Below are positions 49,906 through 62,707 of a stretch of DNA of 64,000 nt, piece after piece. Both the position numbers and the translations under genes were made by a program. The stretch is from Anastatus disparis (Eukaryota; Arthropoda; Insecta; Hymenoptera; Eupelmidae): assembly GCA_017163975.1 (NCBI GenBank), contig JAFFSR010000227.1, positions 496,001-560,000 of the forward strand. Direction: 5' to 3'. The number at the start of each line of letters is the position of its first letter. Within the stretch, counting starts at the first letter, position 1. Under the pieces are notes generated by a model. The model was not told where the DNA came from. It ran no database searches and was given only the letters and a program-made list of their open reading frames with translations.

Positions 49906-51284
49906 ATACGATTATTAGAAATTGTAAAATAAGTAAAAAAATATTGAGAAAAATATTAATTCTAGAGACATAAAAAAAAGAGTAAATAATTTCTATCTTG
50001 AAAAATACAATGTATTTTATAATGTTGTAAAAAGCACATTAATTATGATTCTATTACTTTAAATATTAAAAGTTCTAAATTTGAAACTTTTAATACAAGA
50101 TTTACCTGAAATTATGTAATGATTGAAAGAAAAAAAAGTAATGTTAATAATACTTGCCATCGGGGGTGCTGCCGCGCCCCTTGATTTAATGTAAAGCTCG
50201 TTATAATAAAAATAAATTTTCAAAGGTAGAAAGCGAGAAAAGAGAAATAGAAAAGGCGAATAAATCAAATAGACAGAAAGTTATAGAATAGAAGAGAAGA
50301 ATCTTTTGGCTTGGCACTTTAGTACGGAACAGAAGAATTTTAACCACTAATGTGCGGTTAATTTACGCTAAGTTAATCTTTTACTCGAGATCTACATAGT
50401 TGTCACAATTCAAGATTAATATGAAAAAATTATTTTTTCTTTTCTTTTTTTATTTATAGTTTATTAAAATTCTTCAATTTTTTTTAGTCTGATATTATTT
50501 TTTATTTGGAAAACTTTAATTAAATTATCGTTATTTAAATTAATTTCAAAATATACTATAACAATGTGTCTAAAAAGATATTTAAAAAAAATCTTTTATG
50601 ACACAATACAATGAGTAATTATTTATTTACTTAATGACGGTTTATATACATCTTACGTCTGTTAGAAAGAAATATTTATTTTTTGAAATTGCATAATTTG
50701 CTTATTTTATTAGCAATTGTAAAAAAAATAAATGCAACGTATAACTTCCTCATAGAGATAAGCTTTGTTACTTTAAATGTACGTCACTTATAAATGACGA
50801 GTAAAATAGAAATAAAAGAATATATAAACGTTTCATTGAGTTGAAATGCAGCGAGAGGAATTCTTAACCAAATAGGATAGCACGCATTGCCATCTGATGA
50901 CGCGAATGATTTCGGTGCTTTATAAATCACGCGCTTAGAAAAATAATAACTTTTATTTAATCATTTTAAAAATGATTTTTCTTTATAGCTCATAAAATAT
51001 GATGATGTTAGGTAAACATGATTATGTATTAATCATCAGTTTTAAAATCATGCCTTCAAGATGTTATGGTATCAATAAAGTATTACGTATACATTTCCAC
51101 GTGTTGCCTAAAATTATTTATAGAAAAAAAAGTTGGATAATCATTTCTAAAACTTTTCCGATTTTCTTTTTTTCCTTCATATTTATTTGTTGGGGGCTCT
51201 TTTAATATCGTGTAAATTTAAAAAAACGAAAAAAAATTTCTCTCTTTCTCTTTTTATTTTTATTTTTCAGTCTCTCTTTCTTAC

Positions 51285-51357
51285 TTGGTGCTTGCACGCG
51301 CTTGCCGACCTTGTCGCTATCCTTGCGACTATTTTCGCGCTTAAGGCGTTTCAACAT
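51285..51357 (-). CDS. Candidate short first coding exon, product unknown
   Basis: ATG at 51357-51355 opens 24 codons rich in Lys and Arg (MLKRLKRENSRKDSDKVGKR and four more), with GC-rich codons unlike the surroundings. They end at a good donor, CACCAA|GTAAGA, at 51285/51284. A TATATAAAT lies 40-50 nt upstream. I do not recognise the protein. A 26-nt GC-rich segment at 50179-50154 with acceptor and donor signals would join in phase, but this is weak. It could equally be a non-coding transcript or a conserved regulatory block. Confidence 0.3.
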
Positions 51358-51395
51358 GATAGATGAGAATTTTCTAAGTTTCCACGACGTCGTAC

Positions 51396-51404
51396 ATTTA
51401 TATA
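51396..51404 (-). promoter_or_regulatory. Candidate TATA box with upstream GAGA repeats
   Basis: TATATAAAT on the minus strand, preceded by GATAGAGATAGAGAGAG at about 51422-51440 (GAGA-type motif) and followed by the candidate coding exon at 51357. The arrangement is typical of an insect core promoter. Confidence 0.4.
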
Positions 51405-52179
51405 GCCAGTCGGCTGCCAAACTCTCTCTATCTCTATCTTTTTTTGCAGATAACTATATAACTAACGCATATAAGAATATGAGAGAGACAAAGATAGACA
51501 GAGATTAAACTAATGAATAATTTAAGATCAAGCAGACTATACAATTGTTCTAGGGTTAAAAGTTATGTTTATTTTATATAATTAATTTAATATGCAATTG
51601 TTAAATTTCCGAATTTATTGTTTATTGTACTTTTTGAATAATTTATATTTTCGAGTTTGGGTTATTCATATATATTGTTTCTAAAGTGAACTTGAACTGC
51701 CAGATAAATTTAAAAATCTGTCAATATGGACAAGCGACAGATTTAGCTAATCGCGTTCTGGTTATTTTGGAAACTCATATAATCTTAGGGTACTTTGACT
51801 TTTCTCTAGAGCTAAATTTAATTATTTAGCTAGCAACAGTTATTTTAATTTACTTAAAATGTGCCTTTTATCGAAAACGAATTTCAATTTTCACCTTCAT
51901 GAAATATCATTTATTGCATACTATAGTAGAATTTCATAATTGATTGTTCGTCACTTGAAAATATTTAATATTAATGAGCAACAAAAAGTTTATATGGAAA
52001 TTTATTCTTATTTTGATGATTATGTTTAGAGACGCGCATTGTCAATTTGCGCCCTAATTTTTTATGTGAATTTTATAAATTTTTTTACTATCGGTATTAA
52101 TAACTTTTTATCTATTTGTATCATAAGCTTATTGTGTATCTAATCATTGAAATTGTGTACCTAAGCAGGCGTTTAGGTG

Positions 52180-52191
52180 CACGTGCACGTG
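52180..52191. promoter_or_regulatory. Tandem CACGTG E-boxes
   Basis: CACGTGCACGTG, two E-boxes back to back. Such sites bind bHLH dimers of the Myc/Max, Mondo/Mlx or Clock/Cycle type in general. Function here is unknown. Confidence 0.4.
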
Positions 52192-55100
52192 TACATAAAA
52201 GCTATTTTTTATACTTTTTTCTTTTTTATTTTATTATTTTCATTAAAATTTTAAACAACTTTTATAATAGGGTCGTAAAAAACTTTGAGTGATTGGAAAT
52301 TAAATATTTTTGAAAAATTGTGAAATTCTAAACTTAACTCATATACTTGATGAGAATTATTTGTAAATAGACAAAGACTTAAAAAAATACATATAGATAG
52401 AAGGTGGGAATAAAGCCGGCAAGAAGAATACGCTGGTTACAATATGACATTATTTCTCGACTAGATATGATTTAATGAAAATTTCACGCTTCCGACAAGT
52501 CTACGAATTTTCATTCCATCTCCCTTTATTTTCCCTTACTCTTTAGCGCGCTTTTATTTAGAATTTTGTAAAGACTCGTGGCTTTAGCAAGAGCAAGCGC
52601 GAAATTATTTATAGATTCATAGCCGCGAAGGCTGAGCAACAAGTGAAAAAAAAAATAACATATAGTGTCGCCGGTGGCGGCAACATCGACCACGGGCTAG
52701 ATTTAATGAGCCGAAATGAAAAAGCAAGCCTTTTAATTAACTTGATCATTCTCTTCCTTGATCTGATCTTAAAGATTAACGCGTCGATAAAGACACGTGC
52801 TAAAATTCACTTTTTTTTATTATAAAATTTTTTGGATAATCATAATATTTCTTTCTCAATTCTTCAAATACTCTTGGAAATATTGGAAAAAATATTAAAA
52901 TATTTATGATAAAAAACAAAGAAAAATAAATGTTTCGAGTTAGGTAAATCAGAGATAGAAAAACTTGGCTCTAGAAAATTATCTATGACAGTCTAAACAG
53001 CCGTTCATGTTCTACATGAATGCGTTGAAAAGATTTTAAACTAATTATTCCTATTTTATTTTTTTGGCATTACATTAACTTTTTATTACTATAGAATAAA
53101 GGAGATTAATTTATTTAATTTTCAAATTTATTAGTATTTTTTATGCTTCAATAACATTAAAAAGAAAGGTTATTTTTTATTTTAGTACTAATGGATATTT
53201 AAGACAATGCTTGTGATTCCAAAGGTTTTTTACGTACCTGTTAAATTATCATGTCTATAAATGTGTTATTCTTGGTATCGAAGGCTGCGAAATGTGCATT
53301 GATTTAATTTTATTTTTTCTATACTTGTCGTAAAAATCTTTTAAGATAATTAAGTGAAAAAATAATGAAATTTTCTTTTCAAGTCATTGAAATTCAAAGA
53401 TAACAATGCAAAACGTTAAAAAATTAAGTACTGGAATATAATAATTATTCAGCGACAAGTTTATACAGTAACCTAAAGATAGAACAAAATTTCCGAACTA
53501 ATCTAAGCTGAGCTAACTCTCATTGCAAGTATCATTCACAACGCAATGATTTCCAATGAAAGTTTAGCATATCGAGCAGATAAATGTATCATTTAGATTT
53601 TCTATTTTTCGAAGGTCTATCAAGTTGCCACAGATTGGCCGAATAGTTTCTGCAAAGTACACGCATAATTAGGGGACGACGATTTAGATAAATTCGCCGT
53701 CTAGTAAGTTAAACGTCCTATAAACTTTATAATTTGAATGAAGAAAATTTTTGAGTTGACGCGTTGAAATGATGCGACTGAAATAATTGAGCTGGCATAG
53801 CTTTACGACTTTATTGAACTTCTTGATAGATTGCCGTATCGAATTGCTTTGCTTTTAGAGAAATCTATATGGGGGAAATAAAAGCAGGTTCAATAGCATC
53901 GTTTACGCTTATAATACTCATTTTATTCTTACAATGATGCTTTTACAAAGACTTTATATTCGATCGTTATAACATTTTCAAATTTTTAAAATCTTATTGT
54001 TAAAATGACAATTACTCACTTTAGCGTTTAAAGCTTCCTGACATTTCTCAAATGTGTTTACCTTGTCTTAAAAGCAAATCAACATCACCAAAGAATCAGA
54101 CGTTATATAGAAAATTTAATTCTTATGTTTGTCTGTCAATCTATCAAAACTTTAAGTTTACAATTTCGAAACAAAATTATCAACAAAACAATAAAAGATC
54201 GTAATTGACATGATTTCGGCAACAAAGTAATTCATCCAAGAAATTTTATAATCAAACAAAGAAATATTGTTTATTTTTTTTTATAAAAAAAAAAAAAAAA
54301 AATAATGGCATTGAAAATCTAAAATGCAAATTAACAAATGTCACGGCGATTAAATTAGCCCAAAAAGATGTATAGATTTAAACTGAATCCAAAAACAATT
54401 TGTAAGAAGATTAAAATTAAAATGTTCGAAAGATAAAGAAGAGCATATCTTGCATCTTCCTATATTTTATTTTCTTCTTCTCTTTGTCTCTCGTTCTCTT
54501 AGTGCGTGACAATAATCGTCTAGCGTCGTCCCGAGTTCCGACGAATATAATACCGACAAGCGCATACACGATTCACCGCCAAAGAAGAGTTAAGAAAAGA
54601 AATGAAAAAAAAAAAAAAAAAAAAATTAGTATGTAATAGAAATAAGAAGGAAAAACGACGATAGAAGTTCAAACCAGGGAAGATGTCCGACTATATTTGG
54701 GACGTTGAGCCATACTTACTTGGCTACTTCTGGCCCACTTGGCTACCTGATTAGAAGTCTACCGTATATTTTTAGTTACAAAACTATGGACTGACGACTT
54801 TTTTTTCTTTTTCATTAAACTTACCCTTTTCTTTTACTGCATTTCTAATCTGAATTAATAAATTAATTTTTGCAATGCCAATAAAATAAGAATAATGTGA
54901 ATAAAATGAATAATTGGTCAAGTTAATTAACCTTTAAATTGAAAGGAAATTCTAAATAAAGTAAATATAAGAGCTATGTGTTGCTATATTTTTGAACTAT
55001 TGCACCCTTCAATAATTTAACGTTTGTTTTGGGAGCGTTGACATGTAAAACTGACGTACGGAATAGCAATTTATAATCTATAGCTATACTTTATGACGTT

Positions 55101-58100
55101 AAAATGCCAAGAGTTTTACATTAATCATATTAGGTTTTCACAAAAATTATAATCCATATCAAGAATACTAGAAATTATAATATAAAAAAATAATCGAATA
55201 AAAAATGAAAATATCAATTCCATAGAACATTAAGTTGAACGTGTAAAATAAATGTTGTTTAATAAAATAACAATTAAATTATGCATGCCTTTCTCACGTC
55301 GAATTTTCACGACACGCGCTTATGCATACGTTACGTTTAGCGCAATATAACAAGAGATTGGCCAGATCTCATAGATGCATATAATTCGAGGTCTTAGTTT
55401 GCAGGTAATGGAAAATACATTAAATTTTCAGGCACACACACATTATACCTGGCTAAAAACTATTTATATTCCGCTACGATATTACTCATCCAACATTTTT
55501 GTGTTAGTCTATGTATTTAGTTTGTTGGATTTGCGTTTTCAAGTTTTCCCTCTTATATACACTAGCGAGCAAAGTAGCTTTAAACTCAAGGTTCTTTCAT
55601 CAGAGTCTTTTCTCTGACTATCTTTTTCTCGCTGCTCTTACATTTTTCCTCTAAAGTCTAAAGTGCCTCGGCCAAGGAGCGTTCCCGGGATTTCTCTCTT
55701 TTTCATATACAAAAAGGCCCTCACCTATTTCCGAATAAAGTTTATACAAAATTTACCAAATTATAAGGATCTTTAACCGATTATTCTTCGATTAGCCATT
55801 CGATCTTTACTAACAACTTGTTAACTTGCCAATCGACTATATTAATTGCTATTCTATTTATTTTTTTACTCACTATTTTTTTATGTATCTTAAAAGGCAT
55901 TTTGCCATATCTTCAAATTACTCAATTACACATTTCATCAAGTTATAAAAAAAATTTAATATTTTATTGATTATTTTCTATGAAATTTATTTGTTTTAAT
56001 TTTTCAAGATTACAGTAATTGTCCATCCAAGTGTTCTTAAGTATCCATTAACCAGTTGTTATAAATTTTTAGTTTATTCTTCAAATATTTCAATGAATAT
56101 AAAACATTTAATTTTTAATAATAAATATTAATATTTAGAAAAAAAAATGATAAAATATTTAAAGAATTTAATAAAAAACGTGAGAAATCGCACGTTTTTT
56201 TCTAACATATTAAAGTGAAAACTATAATAAAATACTTTAAACGGAGGGCGTTGTTGACATGGACATAGTATCCATTTATCGTTCATGGGCCTTTTCATCT
56301 CTCGCGAGTAAAATTTGACAACTAATAGACCGTGTGCACAATTATATATGTTGTGCCATTGTGTATACGCCTTTGTGTCTATTCTAAAAAAAGACATTGA
56401 CAAAATTCTTCGAGACAATCGTATTAGTGAAAAGAAGTCAAAATTTTCGAAAAAAAATTTTTTTTGAACGTCGCTTTTAACATCAAAGTCACATTAGAAT
56501 GTTACAAATTTATTTGTATAAAAATCTCTGTTCTCAATTGATCAACGTCAATCTTTTAATTTGCAAATATACGTGATATTTTGGCACGTATCGTGTGCTA
56601 GTAATATTATATATTAACTTTTTCGAATATTTCGTTTATACATAATTAGAAAAATAGTAAAACTCGAAAAATTTTTTTATAGTCTAATTTTTATATTAAG
56701 CTTTTTCTTTTAATCTCTTTTCCTTATTACATCTATTCGTAAATTAATCTTTTTTATTTAAGTAAAAATAATATAATTTTAATGAAATTAATATCTGTAA
56801 AAATATTTATTTTTCTAAAATTTTCAAAATTTGTTTTTAGAGTTTATTTTAAAACTATATATTCGTATAAATAGAATAAAACAAAGTAAGCATTGAAAAA
56901 TTGCTAAACGAAAAAAAAAATCAAAGTAAAACTTTGAAGGAATAAAATTTTAAAAATGAAGTTATCAAAATAAAGTGACGTAAGTAATAAAGTGTTTACT
57001 GCCGAGTGACATTTCTACATTGTAAAAGAAAGATTGGCAAATGGTAGTATGAAAAAAATCCAGATTTTTTATACATAGTTTAGTTTATTGTCAGAGATAC
57101 AATTTATTCTGAATAAAATGGAAGCCGATCAGCTGTCTTAAATTAACGTTTTTTAATAAAAATATAATTAAATGTATTTTATAATTTATTGAGTATTTAT
57201 TGTACTGTAAAATATTATGAAAAAATTTTTGTAGCCGAAAAAATGATATTTTTTAAATATTTTTTTTCAAAACATAATTGACTTGTTGAGTTGAAAATAT
57301 GCCAAAATCTAATACGTAATAGTATAAATGTATGATAAAAATTTGAAAACGATATATTAAAAATTTTTTAAGCAGTGACAAAGTAATTGTGCAAGATTTA
57401 ATACATATTATATTGAGAAAAGAATATTTTAATATGTAAAATTCGAGTGATTTTAAAAATAGAAAAATAAAAATACAATTGCATTAGCCCTTTTTTGTAC
57501 TATTTACCAACTGATGAATATGTATTTTTTTTTTTTAACGAACGAAGCTCATTTATTTATAGTACCTTATGTAATTTTAGGTGTCTATAATTAAAACGAA
57601 TTGAACGAGCGACGCGAAGAATTTTATTTTAGAATTCTTCTCTTTTCTTTTGTAAATGAGTCACGTGTCTTCTATCGTGTACCTATAACGTTTTAGATTC
57701 GCGCTTTAAATGTTTCGCGGTCACACTTTAACATTACGCGTTATTGTACTACAATTTGGCTGACAACTTTTTTTTTCTTTTTAAAGATGCAACAGAACAA
57801 AGAGTATACAATTTAAGATATTGTTTTTTTATTACGTAATTAGAAAGATATTTATTTACTATATAGAAAAATGAATTAATTGCAAATAATATTAATTTTT
57901 AGATAAGCTCTCTAACAGTTGCACAAGGCTGAAAATCCGCTTTTCTTAGATATCTTATTTTATAACAGGCTGATCCTATCGCAAAACGACTCAATTAATG
58001 AATATCGAGTTCGCGAGAAAATAAAATTTTATTTTGTAATACTTATTGCTAACTCTATTACATGTCCTTCTGATCTAATTTCGGATTTTATTTATTGCTT

Positions 58101-61100
58101 TTACTATATATTTTTTTCTCTAAACAAATTTTTTTTATTATATTTTATACCAGCAAGTTTAATCACTATTAAAATTCAATGTAAAAAGAAAAATTCGATA
58201 CATTTAATGTTAGAAATAATTCATTTTTTTATATTAATAATTCGAATTATAATATCTTCTGGCAGTACTGTAAATTTATAAGAAAAAAATTATCCATATC
58301 TTTCTTTTGTTTTAATAAACAAAACATCAAAATAATTGGCTATCTTCCAACTTTTATTAAAGAAATTTCCTTATGCAAATATTTTTTGTCCAAAAATATC
58401 ATCCAAGAAACATTGATAGTTCAAGGTAATACTTCTTAAAATTAAAAATTAATACAAATCCATAGAAAAATAAATGATAAAAAAGAATAATTTTTCATCA
58501 ATGAATTTAATGGGTCTAAAAAATTGTAGTATGCGCGCGTGTGTGTAAAAGTATATTTGAGCATCCATTTCCTTTGGCAAAAACGTGCTTCAAAGCATAG
58601 AGATCTATTCTTGTTAAAATTTTCTTTCTCTCTATTCGCTTCTCTGTTTATCACTTTCCATGACATGTGAATGTAAAAGTGTACAAAAAGCTTATATATA
58701 CTCGTCAAATTTTGCTGAACTTATGAGTAGGCGTATTTTGTTTTTCTTTTTAAAAAATTCTATCGTCACTTCCTTTAAATACATCTATCAGAACTTAAGT
58801 CGAACTTTATGTAGTACTAAATGTAATATATAACTTTTTATTGTATTTTCAAGCTTTATTCTGTGGCTCTTAATTTTCACTTAAATTTTAACTTGACAGA
58901 TCTTGAAAATAATATTTCAACAAGCCTTTTTTAGCTTCTTTTTAGAAATGAGGCAGTAGCGAAAAATATATTTTATAGGTTTAAAATATGATTAATTTTG
59001 AAACTATTTTCTATATAAGATATAACGTATTGAATATATTCAACACTAAACACAAAAAGGATTTAAAAATATGGAAATATTTCAGTATTTTTAACTTCCT
59101 TTTGTACCCTTTAAAAAAAAGGATTTTCAAGGCAGTAAAAAGTCATTTCTTTAATAGAGTCAAAAGTCACTTGAAGGGCAAAATAAAATTTAATAAACTA
59201 TAAACAACATGCTCTTCTTCTACTATTTCATTTTTTTTTTTTTTTTATAAAACAATGAAAAAAACCATATCCACTAGATTTAATACTCGATTTTGAAATC
59301 ATTAACAATTTTCTTTAAATTTTAAGGGTTTTTAGAAAAACTTACAGCTTCAAAGTCGTAAAATTTTTCAATTAATTATTCAAGATGATTTTTACAACAA
59401 GTAGAAAAGCTCAATTTGTTCTCTAGTTATAAATAAAGAAAAATTTAAAGTTAAAATTATAATTACAATTATTTAATGTTAAATTGAGCTACAAAATTAT
59501 AGTTATTAGATAAGTAGATTTATGACAAATCTATTTTAAGATAGCAAAGAAAAATATAAGTTTTATTATTTTTATTTTAATCTATATTGCTCAAACCGGA
59601 AGAGAGTGATAAACTCATTTTAATGTTATGAGGTTATTTAAATCTACTAATACACCGTGTTGAATTCTACTCGTGAGACACCTTTACCTTAAGGGTGAAG
59701 GTCAAACCTGTCTATTCTTAAAATAAAATTAATTAAGTAAGTCTCAAATAATGATCAGTTTAGATATCGAAAATTTTAAAAATTCAGCCAAAAATAAATT
59801 CTTCTGTCAATGGATGTTGAAATTCATTTGTTATGAGTTTTTAAAATACAACTAATCAAAGTAGCATTATTCGTTTAATATGAAATTTCGTTATGATTAA
59901 AATTCTAAAAGTGTTGCTTAGCTATTATGGTGCCATGTTTTCTAATAAAGATTTACGAAATTTCTACAGAATAATCTTTTTGAAGTTTAAAATATATTTT
60001 TATCTACTGTTCATTTTAAGTCCACAAATTTTCTTTAATTTTAAAAAGATTTAGTAAACTTACTTAAACAAAATAAATAATTTTCAGATTATTATCAAAA
60101 TTATTGACAATAATGGCAGTGAAGTAAATAAATATTTTACCTAAACAGTTGATTGATGCTTGATAAATTTAAATTTTCTAAATAATAAAATTAAACTTGC
60201 GTGTAAAAATTTAAGCAAATCCAATGAGTAGTTTTTATGTAATAAATTACCCAACCATAGACTCAAAAAATTTTTTTTTTAAACTACGCTTTCAGACTCT
60301 TCAAGTTCGAATGTTATAAATCAAAAAAGAAACGAAAAAATGTTGTTTTGTTTACGACAAAGCAAAGTATGACATTATGGTGGCCGTCACTATAATCGTG
60401 GACGGTTATTTTATAAATACGTACCTTAAATCTTATTATATGCATGTTAAAAATTTTTTTAATTTACTCAAAATAATTGAGAAAAAACGTTGCTATTATT
60501 TTCTATGTAGAATTTGATAATAACTTTTATAGAAAAATTCTTCCCGTACATAAACATTAAAATAGATAAAAAATTTCAAATAGATACTAAGGAAAAAATC
60601 TATTTTTAATGAATCCAGAAGTTATCATATTACTGAAAAGATTAATGTTATTATAATTCCATTTATTTTTAGAATTTGTTTTTATAGCAAAATTTTTACA
60701 ATATTATATAGTAGCTTCTTACATTGTTTATTAGCTAGCTTCCTAATAATGAGAATATTTTTAATATTTATGTCTCTTAGAAATTTGATGGAGAAAAAAT
60801 TTTGAAATGATGAATCAAGTGCGATTGACAGCCGACGAGGAAGTAGCTTTTTTTACACAACATTGCATGTTACATTTAAACGACCAATGTCTCTTAATAA
60901 TTAAAAGATTATTTCAACAGTTTGGTGTAATACCTATAACTATATTGAGAAGCATTTTTATTAAGATGAAAATCTTTATAATTAATTTATCGAGATAATA
61001 CTTGTAATTATAATCATATGATGAGTCAATAATGCTATTTCTTCCAATAAAAATAAATGATCTGATGTAGAATTATTTTGAATTTTTACCGGGGATCGAA

Positions 61101-61403
61101 GTTATAAAATTAAACTTCAACAAGAAAATATGAAATATAATTAAATATATTTGATTATGCGTTTGTCATATAATGAGCTATAAAATTTTAAATTGTCTGA
61201 TATAAATCGTAAGGGGAATTGCTTTAAAAAAATTTAAATCTCAACTTATAAGAAACCATGAGATTGATTTACGGGATTTAACATTTTGTTAAGATGTTAA
61301 TTATAAAAGTAGTTTTGAGAATAAAAAATAAAAAAAGTATTTAACGATTCTGAAAATTCATTAATATAGAAAACTAAGTATAGAATATTGGAAAAGGGTA
61401 GCC

Positions 61404-61444
61404 CACGTGTCAGCGTCAACACGTGGAAATTCTTACTACACGTG
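61404..61444. promoter_or_regulatory. Cluster of three CACGTG E-boxes
   Basis: CACGTG at 61404-61409, 61420-61425 and 61439-61444, with spacers of 10 and 13 nt. It lies about 1 kb left of a CpG-rich island with a plus-strand splice donor, so it may belong to that gene's promoter. Confidence 0.45.
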
Positions 61445-62211
61445 AATGCCTTTTATAATTTAAAAATAGTCACGCGTCTGCTCATTCTTTCCTGTCAAAA
61501 TTTCAATAAAGAATGCTTATTTTCATAAAGCAACGTATATACAAATACAGCTATTACTTACGACTTTTTAAATTTAATTATATAATCACCTCAAAATTTA
61601 TCAAATCTTACTTTTATCATTCACATGAAATTATGCGTTAGATACTTTTTTAATATATTGTAAAAAAATTTCATTTAAAAGAATAATTTTTTAGAGTAGT
61701 TAATGTCTGTTTAATCAATTAGTGGCAAGTTGAATTTGCGAGTATCGTAGCGATGACTGCTTTGAAAATCTTGAGTTCGAAATAGTTATATTTCTTCAGT
61801 ATTAATTGTATATAAAAATTATCGGATTTTGTCTGTACTCCACTTCGAAAATGTAGGCATTTTTCACAAAACTTTAGCACTGATAATGTACATTTATTGG
61901 CTTTTAAATCTTAAACTTTATTTGTCATTGTTTTATATATTTTTTCCTATTGAGAAAAATAAAATAAAAATAAAAATTTAATCGTATGAAAAAAAGGATT
62001 AAACCATGTTTTTTTAAAATTTCTATTAAATATATGAAATATTAAATATTATTGAGGTAATCATAACATTGATCTACCCTTGCTTTAGAAAAAAAGTATG
62101 ATAAAATGTTCTACTGTAATTGTAACTAATGTTGTATCGGATTGTTGAATCGAAAGCTCACTGGCCTCTAGCCAATTTTGAAAGCTTCGGGCATAGCTGT
62201 ATAGAAGCTTT

Positions 62212-62600
62212 TTGTCGAGCTTTGGTTTAGCCTACTTGCCACCAGAGCGAGTAATAGATGCACTACTTAAAGCGAAGCGCAAATCCGTCGAGTCGCCCCG
62301 TTTAACGCGCCCAGCCAGCCGAGAGGCGGACTTCTTTAAATCTCCTCTCCTCCTTTCTCCCCGTGCTGCTGCTGCTGCTGTTGTTGCTGCTACTTCAAAA
62401 GTTTAAGAGGCAAAAAATCATCTCGACAAAATTCAACAAACTAACCGAAGAGAAAATTCAAGTATCAATCGTGTGCAGCCCAGCCGGCGCGCGCGTGACC
62501 GGACGGAGAGGAAAAGGATTTTTTTAAGGACGCGCGCAGCCCAGGCGGTTTAAAAAAACGCCGGGCCGCCGCTAACGCGCGGACCAAAATACCATCTCAT
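62212..62600 (+). promoter_or_regulatory. CpG-rich island, probable promoter of a gene running off the right edge
   Basis: A strong compositional shift to GC/CpG-rich sequence (CGGCGCGCGCGTGACCGG, CGCCGGGCCGCCGC). It includes a CTG/TTG triplet run at 62364-62391. No ATG-started frame continues through it. A clean donor follows at 62707/62708, suggesting a plus-strand 5' exon. Confidence 0.5.
62364..62391. repeat. TGC triplet repeat with TGT interruptions
   Basis: About nine consecutive TGC/TGT units in the CpG-rich island. Confidence 0.85.
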
Positions 62601-62707
62601 CCCTTGGGATTATTTAGTAGTTAATTAATTAGTGTAATACACAAGTTCATTAGATAATACAACTAAGAAAAGCAACTGTGCCAAGGAAATTTTTAATTAC
62701 AAAATCG
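62600..62707 (+). other. Candidate non-coding 5' exon ending in a splice donor
   Basis: AT-rich sequence right after the CpG island ends in ATCG|GTAAGTC at 62707/62708, a near-consensus donor. All frames contain stops, so it would be 5' untranslated. The exon start is not defined. Confidence 0.35.

Larger units (their letters stand above)
48125..51284. other. Region right of MMS22L without a recognised gene
   Basis: The first 250 bp is the MMS22L promoter. Further on are a patch at about 48940-49080 with CCAAT and GC-box-like words, a poly-A run at about 49709-49727, SINE copy d at 49768-49905, and an isolated GC-rich spot at 50154-50180. No coding exon with family support was found. Confidence 0.5.
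51441..62200. other. Long region without a recognised gene, with scattered GC-richer islands
   Basis: Over 10 kb of mostly AT-rich sequence with short GC-richer patches at about 52600-52800, 53520-53720, 54500-54760, 55290-55700 and 57600-57740. None gives a convincing exon chain. Long A/T runs lie at about 54283-54301, 54604-54625 and 59231-59247. The pattern resembles a large regulatory or intronic domain of the gene starting near 62.5 kb, which is an inference. Confidence 0.45.

Noticed and set aside
57919..58281. 120-codon plus-strand open frame
   Set aside because: Starts with a non-ATG codon; composition is what AT-rich non-coding DNA gives, with no motif or splice support.
62212..62406. 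64-codon plus-strand frame in the CpG island
   Set aside because: It begins with TTG, not ATG; its openness is explained by GC-rich composition, and the Ala run comes from the triplet repeat.
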